From NCBI GenBank assembly GCA_041623535.1, contig JBFJWR010000124.1, forward strand, positions 1-8,252: a stretch of DNA of 8,252 nt, written 5' to 3'. The stretch is from JBFJWR01 sp041623535. Its GTDB lineage: Bacteria; Pseudomonadota; Gammaproteobacteria; Pseudomonadales; JBFGWM01. A program made the position numbers and the translations under genes. The notes below the pieces were generated by a model that was not told the origin of the DNA, did not search any database, and saw only the letters and a list, made by a program, of their open reading frames with translations. Positions 1-5,296 of the stretch are shown here, piece by piece. Each line of letters opens with the position of its first letter. The stretch's first letter is position 1.

Positions 1-485
1 GACTTGGACGCGGCATAAGTCGCCCAGAAGGGAATCGCGGAAAAACCGGCAATGGACGCTGAAAAGATAATCCCGCCGCGCTTGCGTTGCCGCATGCCCT
101 GGCCGTAGTGGTGGGCCAGCAGGGTCACGGCGCGACAGTTCACGTTGACCAGCCGGGTTTCCGCCGCCAGGTCGTTGTCGAGGAATTCGCCGCTGTTGGT
201 GAAGCCGGCATTGTTGATCAGCAGTCCGACCTCCAGGTCGGCGGTGGCTTCGGCCAGTCCTGGCAGGAAGTCCTCGCTGTTCAGGTCGGCGGCCACTGCG
301 CGATATTCGATGCCATGCTTTTCGGCCAGTTCCTTGCCCAGTGCTTCCAGCCGCTCGGCGCGCCGGGCGACCAGCACCAGGTTGAGTCCGCGTTGGGCAA
401 GGTGGCGCGAGAATTCTTCGCCGAGACCGGCGGACGCGCCGGTTACGAGTGCCCACGGACCATATTTTTGCTTGAACTCGGACAT
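1..485 (-). CDS. Short-chain dehydrogenase/reductase (SDR), N-terminal part, cut by left edge
   Basis: This is the first 161 codons of a classical SDR, a cytosolic NAD(P)-dependent oxidoreductase; the substrate cannot be told. The frame starts at ATG 485-483 and is open to the window edge. Visible motifs are the nucleotide-binding TGASAGLG (residues 15-22), NNAG (91-94), the catalytic Ser144, and YAASK with Tyr157 and Lys161, so the full catalytic triad is present. The run VARRAERL after the second strand has basic residues that in this family usually favour NADP(H), which is an inference. The general look is of COG0300 (DltE-like) SDRs. An AAGGTGA Shine-Dalgarno sequence lies seven bases before the chosen ATG; another ATG just inside that gap is out of frame. 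The C-terminal substrate-binding part lies outside the window. The gene is transcribed divergently from the Sel1-repeat gene. Confidence 0.93.
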   Translation of the reverse strand, partial: MSEFKQKYGPWALVTGASAGLGEEFSRHLAQRGLNLVLVARRAERLEALGKELAEKHGIEYRAVAADLNSEDFLPGLAEATADLEVGLLINNAGFTNSGEFLDNDLAAETRLVNVNCRAVTLLAHHYGQGMRQRKRGGIIFSASIAGFSAIPFWATYAASK

Positions 486-536
486 CAGCCATTCACCTTG
501 CATAGAAAATTGAACAATCAACAGGAAAGACCAGTC

Positions 537-579
537 TGGCACCCTATGCAAACTTTGCCCGATTTGCATGTTGGCACCC
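537..579. repeat. Direct repeat TGGCACCC enclosing inverted repeat ATGCAAA/TTTGCAT
   Basis: TGGCACCC occurs at 537-544 and again at 572-579, 35 bases apart start to start. Between them lies a perfect 7-base inverted repeat, ATGCAAA (546-552) and TTTGCAT (563-569), with a 10-base centre. The symmetry is seen directly; a role as an operator for the divergent genes is only a guess. Confidence 0.4.
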
Positions 580-626
580 GGAAGCGGATCCATTGCTGGC
601 CGTTGACAGTTAAAAGCGGTGATTTC

Positions 627-645
627 GGGCCGGATTGGCCGGCCC
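627..645. repeat. GC-rich hairpin GGGCCGG/CCGGCCC
   Basis: A perfect 7-base inverted repeat, GGGCCGG (627-633) and CCGGCCC (639-645), has a 5-base loop. No T-run follows on either strand, so it is not an intrinsic terminator. It could be a small extragenic palindrome; only one copy is present in the window. Confidence 0.4.
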
Positions 646-745
646 TGATGCCGGCTGGTGCGGTGTGTCTTGACGGAACGTTCCCGCACCTTCATTCTTT
701 GTTGCATTCCAACCGACCGGGGCCAGGCCTCAATTTGTTGTACCG

Positions 746-1846
746 ATGACCCTCCGTTCCTTGTCGTTCTGCCTGTCCCTCTTCCTGCTGGGATCTGCGG
801 GCTCTGAAATGAGCCGCGCGGCGTTGGCTCCCAACGAGCCGGAAATGACCAATCACACGTCTTTTCCCCTGAATCGCAGCAAGATCGAGTTTGCCCGTGG
901 CCTCGAAGCGTTCAGCGAAGGTCGCTACGAAGACGCCATGCAACTCTGGCAGCCGCTGGCCGATATGGGTGACCCGGATGCCCAGTACGGGCTCGGTCTC
1001 ATTTACAGTGGTGTTAACAGCGCCACGTCAGACGGCGAGGAGTCGTTCTCGTGGTTTACCCGCGCTGCTGAACAGGGACATGCGCAGTCGCAGTACATCC
1101 TCGCGCAGGCCTACGAGCGCGGTGCCGGGGTGGAGGCGAACTTCGAGGAGGCGCTGGCCTGGTATGAACGGGCTGCCCAACAGGGCTTTACCGATGCCCA
1201 GTTTCACCTCGGCATGCTCTACGCCACCGGAAACGGTGTGGAAACCAATAACAAGCTGGCAATCGCCTGGTATCGCAAGGCTGCCGAGAACGGCATGGCT
1301 GCGGCACAGACACTGCTTGGGGTGCTGTACAGCACCGGTGACAACGTTGAGGAAGATCATGCCGAGGCGGTGAAGTGGTTCCGCCGTGCGGCTGACCAGG
1401 GCGACGCGGATGCCCAGTACAACCTCGCCAACCAGTACATCTACGGGCGTGGTGTGGATCTGGACTACGCCGTGGCCGCCCAGTGGGTTCGGCGTGCGGC
1501 AGAGCAGGGCCATGTCCAGGCCCAGCATTACCTGGCCATCATGTACGACATCGGGCGGGGTGTGCCGCAGGATTATCGCCAGGCAGTGGGCTGGTACCGG
1601 CGCGCAGCCGCCAAGGGCTTTGCCAACTCCCAGGTGAATCTTGGCACGCTGTATGCGCAGGGCCTGGGCGTGCCGCAGGACACCGTGCTGGCCTATATGT
1701 GGTTCGACCTGGCGGCGCGTAACGGCAAGACCAGCGCGGTGAACAACCGGGCAGAACTTGAGCCGCAGATGTCCCGGTCGGATATTCGTGAAGCCCGGCA
1801 ACTGGCCAAGCGCTGGGTCTCCAACCGCCAGCCGGCGACCCCCTGA
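746..1846 (+). CDS. Secreted Sel1-repeat (TPR-like) protein
   Basis: This 366-residue protein is built of Sel1-like helical repeats, which form a curved solenoid and usually serve as protein-protein interaction scaffolds. Residues 1-28 look like a signal peptide: Arg4, a hydrophobic stretch from about 5 to 18, and an ALA cleavage site before Pro29, so the periplasm is the likely location. There is no lipobox cysteine. A degenerate unit (about 48-75) is followed by seven units of exactly 36 residues each (76-111, 112-147, 148-183, 184-219, 220-255, 256-291, 292-327), with the recurrent pattern AQ..LG.LY..G.GV...Y..A..WYR.AA.QG. A charged tail (328-366) ends the protein. The start is chosen because it gives the signal peptide; no clear Shine-Dalgarno sequence precedes it. 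The partner and pathway are unknown. The gene seems to stand alone, since the thrS promoter lies right after it. Confidence 0.93.
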   Translation: MTLRSLSFCLSLFLLGSAGSEMSRAALAPNEPEMTNHTSFPLNRSKIEFARGLEAFSEGRYEDAMQLWQPLADMGDPDAQYGLGLIYSGVNSATSDGEESFSWFTRAAEQGHAQSQYILAQAYERGAGVEANFEEALAWYERAAQQGFTDAQFHLGMLYATGNGVETNNKLAIAWYRKAAENGMAAAQTLLGVLYSTGDNVEEDHAEAVKWFRRAADQGDADAQYNLANQYIYGRGVDLDYAVAAQWVRRAAEQGHVQAQHYLAIMYDIGRGVPQDYRQAVGWYRRAAAKGFANSQVNLGTLYAQGLGVPQDTVLAYMWFDLAARNGKTSAVNNRAELEPQMSRSDIREARQLAKRWVSNRQPATP

Positions 1847-1890
1847 TTCCAGTCTTGAAAGACCTCTTCGCGGGCGCCGTATCCGGGCGA

Positions 1891-1920
1891 TTGGCTGATT
1901 GCGTGCTGCGCCCGTATAAT
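1891..1920 (+). promoter_or_regulatory. Sigma-70-type promoter of the thrS-infC-rpmI-rplT cluster
   Basis: A -35-like TTGGCT (1891-1896, four of six consensus bases) is followed after 18 bases by a perfect TATAAT (1915-1920). The predicted transcription start is near 1926-1928, giving a leader of about 40 bases before thrS. The bases just after the -10 box are GCGCGCC, a GC-rich discriminator of the type linked to stringent (ppGpp/DksA) repression of translation genes; that link is an inference. Confidence 0.72.
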
Positions 1921-1953
1921 GCGCGCCCGCTCACCAGCTACGGAATTGCGCCA

Positions 1954-1971
1954 ATGCGCTGCGTCGCATGA
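1954..1971 (+). other. Possible five-codon leader ORF overlapping the thrS start (ATGA)
   Basis: An ATG at 1954 opens a tiny frame encoding MRCVA. Its TGA stop (1969-1971) overlaps the thrS ATG (1968-1970) as ATGA. A weak GGA (1942-1944) lies nine bases upstream of this ATG, while the thrS ATG has no Shine-Dalgarno sequence of its own. Translation of thrS could therefore be coupled to this frame. The same bases also form a hairpin, ATGCG (1954-1958) with CGCAT (1965-1969). Whether the frame is translated cannot be judged from sequence. Confidence 0.3.
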
Positions 1972-3899
1972 TTACCATTACCCTTCCTGACGGCAGTACC
2001 CGCGAATTTGCCGAAGCCGTTACGGTTCTGCAGGTTGCCGAGGCGATCGGCCCGGGCCTGGCCAAGTCAGCCCTGGCAGGGCGCGTCGGCGATCGCCTGG
2101 TCGATACGTCGCACCGCATCGAAGATGACGCAACGCTGGCGATCATCACACCGCGCGATGAAGAGGGCGTCGAGATCATCCGCCATTCCTGCGCCCACCT
2201 GCTGGCCCAGGCGGTGAAAGACCTGTTCCCCGCTGCGCAGGTCACCATTGGCCCGGTGATCGAGGACGGTTTCTATTACGACTTCGCTTTCGAGCGCACC
2301 TTCACGACCGAAGACCTGGAACAAATTGAAAAGCGCATGCAGGAACTGGCTGGCAGTGATCTGCCCGTGGCGCGCCAGGAACTGAGCCGGGACGAGGCGG
2401 TAGAACTGTTTGCCGGCATGGGCGAGGACTACAAGGTGCAGATCATCGGCTCGATCCCCGGTGACCAGGCGATTTCTTTCTACCGGCAGGGCGATTTCAT
2501 CGACCTGTGTCGTGGTCCCCACGTACCCAGCACCGGGCGCATCAAGGCATTCAAGCTGACCAAGGTGGCAGGTGCCTACTGGCGCGGCGACTCCAATAAC
2601 GAAATGCTGCAGCGCATTTACGGCACCGCGTGGGCTGACAAGAAGCAACTCAAGGCCTACCTGCACCGCCTGGAAGAGGCCGAGAAGCGGGATCACCGCA
2701 AGCTCGGCAAGCGCCTGGGCCTGTTCCATTTCCAGGAAGAAGCCCCCGGCATGGTGTTCTGGCACGATCACGGCTGGACCATCTACCAGGCCATAGAACA
2801 GTACATCCGTGCCCGCATCCGCGCCGATGGCTACGAGGAAGTGAAAACGCCGCAGGTTGTGGATCGCTCCCTCTGGGAGAAATCCGGCCACTGGGACAAG
2901 TTCCACGAGCACATGTTCTGCACCAGTTCCGAGAGCCGCGATTACGCGGTCAAGCCCATGAACTGCCCCTGCCATGTGCAGATATTCCGCCAGGGGCTGA
3001 AAAGCTACCGCGATCTGCCGATCCGCATGGCGGAGTTCGGTTCCTGCCATCGGAACGAACCGTCCGGCACGTTGCACGGCCTGATGCGGGTACGTGGCTT
3101 CGTACAGGACGATGCCCATATTTTCTGTGCCGAATCGCAGGTCGAGGAAGAGGTCTCACGGTTTACCGATCTGCTCTACTCGGTGTACCGCGATTTCGGC
3201 TTTGACGAGGTGATCGTCAAGTTCTCCACCCGACCGGATCAGCGGGTCGGCAGTGACGAGGTCTGGGATCGCGCCGAGCGGGACCTGGAAAACTGCCTGA
3301 AAGCCAAGGGCCTGGCCTATGACCTGCAGCCCGGTGAGGGCGCCTTCTATGGCCCCAAGATCGAGTTTTCCCTGAAGGACTGCATCGGCCGGGTCTGGCA
3401 ACTGGGCACGATCCAGCTGGATTTCTCCATGCCCGAGCGCCTGGGTGCCGAGTACGTGGACGAGGACGGCAGCCGCCGGACCCCGGTGATGCTGCACCGC
3501 GCCATCCTCGGCTCCATGGAGCGTTTCATCGGAATTCTGATCGAAGAATACGAGGGCGCCTTCCCCTTGTGGCTGGCGCCGGTTCAGGCGGTATTGCTCA
3601 ATATCACCGACGCGCAGGCCGAATATGTCGAGAAAGTTCGGGAAACCTTGAGAAACAAGGGCTTCCGGGTCGATTCTGACTTGAGAAATGAAAAGATCGG
3701 CTATAAAATCCGCGAGCACACGCTATCCAAAGTACCCTACCTTCTAATCGTCGGTGACCGGGAAGTGGAATCCAACACGGTTGCCGTGCGTTTGCGTGGT
3801 GGGGTGGAACTGGGTGGCATGTCAGTAGATGAGCTGGCAGAGCGCATGACCGCAGACGCGGCATGCCTGGGTCGAAATGTTAAACAGCAGGGAGCTTGA
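1968..3899 (+). CDS. thrS: Threonine--tRNA ligase
   Basis: ThrRS is the cytosolic class II enzyme that attaches threonine to tRNA-Thr and removes mischarged serine. The 643 residues cover all domains: TGS (about 1-61), editing domain with HSCAH (His73, His77) and CRGPH (Cys181, His185), catalytic core, and C-terminal anticodon-binding domain (from about 535). The active-site zinc ligands are Cys333, His384 and His510, each one position lower than E. coli Cys334, His385 and His511. Motif 2 (RMAEFGSCHRNEPSG) and motif 3 (HRAILGSMER) are intact. One variant stands out: the zinc-ligand loop reads MNCPCH, with Cys335 where E. coli has Gly. The start matches the E. coli N-terminus (ITLPDGS) although no Shine-Dalgarno sequence is visible. 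The leader of about 40 bases is too short for the large tRNA-mimicking operator of E. coli thrS. infC follows after three bases. Confidence 0.98.
   Translation: MITITLPDGSTREFAEAVTVLQVAEAIGPGLAKSALAGRVGDRLVDTSHRIEDDATLAIITPRDEEGVEIIRHSCAHLLAQAVKDLFPAAQVTIGPVIEDGFYYDFAFERTFTTEDLEQIEKRMQELAGSDLPVARQELSRDEAVELFAGMGEDYKVQIIGSIPGDQAISFYRQGDFIDLCRGPHVPSTGRIKAFKLTKVAGAYWRGDSNNEMLQRIYGTAWADKKQLKAYLHRLEEAEKRDHRKLGKRLGLFHFQEEAPGMVFWHDHGWTIYQAIEQYIRARIRADGYEEVKTPQVVDRSLWEKSGHWDKFHEHMFCTSSESRDYAVKPMNCPCHVQIFRQGLKSYRDLPIRMAEFGSCHRNEPSGTLHGLMRVRGFVQDDAHIFCAESQVEEEVSRFTDLLYSVYRDFGFDEVIVKFSTRPDQRVGSDEVWDRAERDLENCLKAKGLAYDLQPGEGAFYGPKIEFSLKDCIGRVWQLGTIQLDFSMPERLGAEYVDEDGSRRTPVMLHRAILGSMERFIGILIEEYEGAFPLWLAPVQAVLLNITDAQAEYVEKVRETLRNKGFRVDSDLRNEKIGYKIREHTLSKVPYLLIVGDREVESNTVAVRLRGGVELGGMSVDELAERMTADAACLGRNVKQQGA
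3681..3709 (+). promoter_or_regulatory. Candidate internal promoter for infC-rpmI-rplT within thrS
   Basis: TTGAGA (3681-3686, five of six consensus) and TAAAAT (3704-3709, five of six) are separated by exactly 17 bases. This lies in an AT-rich patch of an otherwise GC-rich gene, about 190 bases before infC. The codons used here (TTG for Leu, AGA for Arg) differ from the CTG and CGC preferred elsewhere in thrS. In E. coli, promoters for infC are known inside thrS, so the position makes sense. Promoter activity itself is inferred. Confidence 0.5.
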
Positions 3900-3905
3900 G
3901 TCATA
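3889..3905 (+). promoter_or_regulatory. Shine-Dalgarno sequence that fixes the AUA start of infC
   Basis: AGGGAG (3889-3894), inside the last codons of thrS, lies eight bases before ATA (3903-3905). No ATG, GTG or TTG occurs in frame between the upstream in-frame stop (TGA 3897-3899, the thrS stop) and GTG 3972. ATA is the only AUN codon with a well-placed ribosome binding site; the ATC at 3915 has none at a usable distance. Confidence 0.75.
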
Positions 3906-4442
3906 AAGCGGGACATCAGAAGTCAGTCGGATCGGATACCACCGATAAATGAACTCATAGAGGCGCTAACTGTGCGTCTCATTGATCAGGACGGAAATCA
4001 GGTTGGGATCGTTTCCCGTACCGAGGCACTTGCCGCAGCGAAAGCGGTGGAAATGGACCTCGTACTGATTGCCGCTGATGGTGAGCCACCGGTTTGCCGG
4101 ATCATGGATTACGGCAAACATATCTTCGAACTGAAGAAACAAAAGGCGGCTGCTCGCAAAAAGCAAAAGCAAACCCAGGTTAAGGAGATCAAGTTCCGAC
4201 CCGGAACTGAAGAAGGGGATTACCAGGTCAAACTGCGCAACCTGGTACGTTTCCTGACAGAAGGGGACAAGGCTAAAGTAACGCTGCGTTTTCGTGGCAG
4301 AGAAATGGCGCACCAGGAACTAGGGCTGAAACTTCTGCAGCGGGTCCAGGAAGATCTTACCGAACACGGTACGGTCGAAATGGAACCCAAAATGGAAGGT
4401 CGGCAGATGGTTATGGTGTTGAGTCCCCGTAAGAGAAGATGA
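3903..4442 (+). CDS. infC: Translation initiation factor IF3, non-standard AUA start
   Basis: IF3 binds the 30S subunit, keeps 50S away and rejects wrong start codons and wrong initiator tRNA. Read from ATA 3903 the protein has 179 residues, against 180 in E. coli. The N-terminal domain contains the expected IKRD start, RIPPINE, VRLIDQDG and PPVCRIMDYGK (62-72). A lysine-rich linker (about 77-92) leads into the C-terminal domain with VKEIKFRPGT, GDYQVKLRNL, LRFRGREMAHQ and EGRQM. Starting at GTG 3972 would delete the first 23 residues, including RIPPINE, which is conserved in the family, so it is rejected. E. coli infC starts with AUU, and IF3 represses its own mRNA because it discriminates against such codons; AUA belongs to the same disfavoured class, so the same loop is likely here. 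The three-base gap from the thrS stop suggests translational coupling as well. Confidence 0.93.
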   Translation: MKRDIRSQSDRIPPINELIEALTVRLIDQDGNQVGIVSRTEALAAAKAVEMDLVLIAADGEPPVCRIMDYGKHIFELKKQKAAARKKQKQTQVKEIKFRPGTEEGDYQVKLRNLVRFLTEGDKAKVTLRFRGREMAHQELGLKLLQRVQEDLTEHGTVEMEPKMEGRQMVMVLSPRKRR

Positions 4443-4519
4443 CCGGTTCGCAGTCTGAAACCGGATCATTCGATACCCATCGTACTGAATAACCAGTACG
4501 ACAAATTGCGGAGATAGAA
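4443..4519 (+). promoter_or_regulatory. infC-rpmI leader RNA, candidate L20 autogenous operator
   Basis: Two perfect hairpins occupy this gap: CCGGTT (4443-4448) with AACCGG (4459-4464), loop 10; and CGTACTG (4481-4487) with CAGTACG (4494-4500), loop 6. CGCA (4449-4452) in the first loop can pair with TGCG (4507-4510), which runs into the rpmI Shine-Dalgarno GGAG (4510-4513), giving a possible pseudoknot that hides the ribosome binding site. In E. coli, L20 represses rpmI-rplT through a pseudoknot and a stem-loop upstream of rpmI. Resemblance in position and logic is clear; binding by L20 is an inference. No T-run follows either hairpin. Confidence 0.45.
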
Positions 4520-4714
4520 ATGCCCAAGATCAAGACCAACAGCGGGGCTGCCAAGCGATTCCGGAAAACCGCCGGAGGCTATAAGCACAAGCAGTCGTTT
4601 CACAGTCACATCCTCACCAAGAAGAGCACCAAGCGCAAACGCCAGATGCGTGCGAAGAAAGAACTCGAAGCGGGTGATGTCCAATTGGTTCGGCGCATGT
4701 TGCCGAACGGCTAA
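4520..4714 (+). CDS. rpmI: 50S ribosomal protein L35
   Basis: L35 is a small, very basic protein of the large ribosomal subunit. The 64 residues match the family length (65 in E. coli). The hallmark N-terminus MPKIKTNSGAAKRF and the central HILTKKSTKRKRQ are present, and the protein ends with the family-typical LPNG-like tail. A GGAG Shine-Dalgarno sequence (4510-4513) sits six bases before the ATG. The gene lies between infC and rplT, as in most bacteria. A perfect 7-base hairpin is embedded in its last codons. Expression is probably controlled by L20 through the upstream leader. Confidence 0.97.
   Translation: MPKIKTNSGAAKRFRKTAGGYKHKQSFHSHILTKKSTKRKRQMRAKKELEAGDVQLVRRMLPNG
4688..4708 (+). 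other. Hairpin at the 3' end of rpmI
   Basis: GTTCGGC (4688-4694) pairs perfectly with GCCGAAC (4702-4708) around a 7-base loop. It lies 17 bases before the rplT Shine-Dalgarno sequence and lacks a T-run, so it is not a terminator. It might mark an RNA processing point or influence rplT translation; both are guesses. Confidence 0.4.
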
Positions 4715-4738
4715 CCCAGGTACTCAGGAGGATTTAAT

Positions 4739-5101
4739 ATGCCCCGCGTTAAACGAGGCGTGACCGCACATAAGCGGCACAAGAAAGTTTTAAAGCAGGC
4801 CAAGGGTTATTACGGTGCGCGCTCACGCGTGTTCCGCGTAGCCAAACAGGCTGTCATCAAGGCCGATCAGTATGCGTACCGTGACCGCCGCCAGAAGAAG
4901 CGTCAGTTTCGCACGCTCTGGATTGCGCGTATCAATGCCGGCGCACGCTTGCACGGCCTGAGTTACTCGCGACTGATCAACGGCCTGAACCTGGCCGGCG
5001 TCGAAGTGGACCGCAAGGTGCTCGCGCACCTGTCACTGGACGAGCCGCAAGCGTTTGCGGCGATCTGCGAAGAAGCAAAAACGGCCCTGGCTGCGGCCTG
5101 A
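4739..5101 (+). CDS. rplT: 50S ribosomal protein L20
   Basis: L20 binds 23S rRNA early in large-subunit assembly and, in E. coli, also represses the rpmI-rplT mRNA. The 120 residues fit the family (118 in E. coli). The basic N-terminal extension MPRVKRGVTAHKRHKK, the segment LKQAKGYYGARSR, YAYRDRRQKKRQFR and LWIARINA, and the C-terminal globular part with SYSRLINGLNLAGVEVDRK are all there. The start is supported by a perfect AGGAGG (4726-4731) seven bases upstream, the strongest ribosome binding site in the window. It is the last gene before a strong terminator. Confidence 0.98.
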   Translation: MPRVKRGVTAHKRHKKVLKQAKGYYGARSRVFRVAKQAVIKADQYAYRDRRQKKRQFRTLWIARINAGARLHGLSYSRLINGLNLAGVEVDRKVLAHLSLDEPQAFAAICEEAKTALAAA

Positions 5102-5125
5102 TCCGACTGCCAGGCGGTGGTGGGG

Positions 5126-5233
5126 ATGTCGGCTCGCGCCAGCAAACACACCCGCCGCAATGCGACCCACGAACGGGGACAGGAGCACATCCTGTCCCCG
5201 TTCGTTTTTGTGCTATTTTTTGGCGCGGCCTGA
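5126..5233 (+). other. Possible 35-codon ORF crossing the terminator, phenylalanine-rich end
   Basis: ATG 5126, preceded by GGTGG-type purine-rich sequence, opens a 35-codon frame ending in TGA 5231-5233. Its last ten residues include Phe26, Phe28, Phe31 and Phe32 (PFVFVLFFG), which recalls pheM, the Phe-rich leader peptide of E. coli pheST. However, these codons lie in the 3' arm and T-tracts of the terminator, so the TTT codons may be an accident, and they are too late for classical attenuation. Translation is unproven. Confidence 0.2.
5169..5221 (+). terminator. Strong intrinsic terminator after rplT
   Basis: The arms CGAACGGGGACAGGA (5170-5184) and TCCTGTCCCCGTTCG (5190-5204) are perfectly complementary (15 pairs, 16 with A5169-T5205) around the loop GCACA. 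T5 follows directly (5205-5209) and a second T6 run lies at 5216-5221. It ends the thrS-rplT transcript in the plus direction only; on the minus strand no T-run follows. It may also act as an attenuator for pheST if some transcription passes through. Confidence 0.92.
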
Positions 5234-5296
5234 CGGTGCGGTATTCCCGTACCGCCTTACCCGGGCATCATCGTTATTCCTCTGAACGGTAGCTCC
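5222..5296 (+). promoter_or_regulatory. Short pheS leader after the terminator
   Basis: This stretch should contain the pheST start signals if the genes have their own promoter downstream of the terminator. The best candidate is weak: TTGGCG (5220-5225), 16 bases, TATTCC (5242-5247). A perfect 6-base hairpin GCGGTA (5238-5243) and TACCGC (5250-5255) overlaps the -10-like box. The ribosome binding site is poor (GGTAG, 5288-5292). Confidence 0.25.

Larger units (their letters stand above)
486..745. other. Divergent intergenic region between SDR and Sel1 genes
   Basis: No gene is seen here. The region should hold the start signals of both flanking genes, but no convincing promoter pair was found. 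On the plus strand there is a TTGACA at 603-608 without a matching -10 box, and a weak TTGACG (670-675), 17 bases, CATTCT (693-698). The gap contains four copies of TTGCAT/ATGCAA (498-503, 546-551, 564-569, 702-707), a direct repeat TGGCACCC, and a GC-rich hairpin, described separately. Confidence 0.6.

Noticed and set aside
603..630. Promoter from perfect TTGACA at 603-608
   Set aside because: There is no -10-like hexamer at 15 to 19 bases downstream.
87..749. Plus-strand open frame (220 codons) at the left
   Set aside because: It is largely antisense to the SDR gene, whose cofactor and catalytic motifs are all intact.
1028..1801. Minus-strand open frame (257 codons) opposite the Sel1 gene
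   Set aside because: It mirrors the Sel1 repeats on the other strand and has no independent family signature.
1850..1870. Terminator after the Sel1 gene (GTCT-TGAA-AGAC)
   Set aside because: The stem has only four pairs and no T-run.
2067..3119. Long minus-strand open frame (350 codons) inside thrS
   Set aside because: It lies antisense to clearly conserved ThrRS sequence, shows no recognisable motif, and is expected in GC-rich DNA.
3972..4442. GTG 3972 as the infC start
   Set aside because: It would remove 23 residues including the IF3-typical RIPPINE, and has no Shine-Dalgarno sequence as good as AGGGAG before ATA 3903.
5126..5221. Classical pheM-type attenuator
   Set aside because: The Phe codons lie after the hairpin's 5' arm and in the T-tract, and the only antiterminator pairing I could find (GGGGA 5122-5126 with TCCCC 5195-5199) is five pairs.
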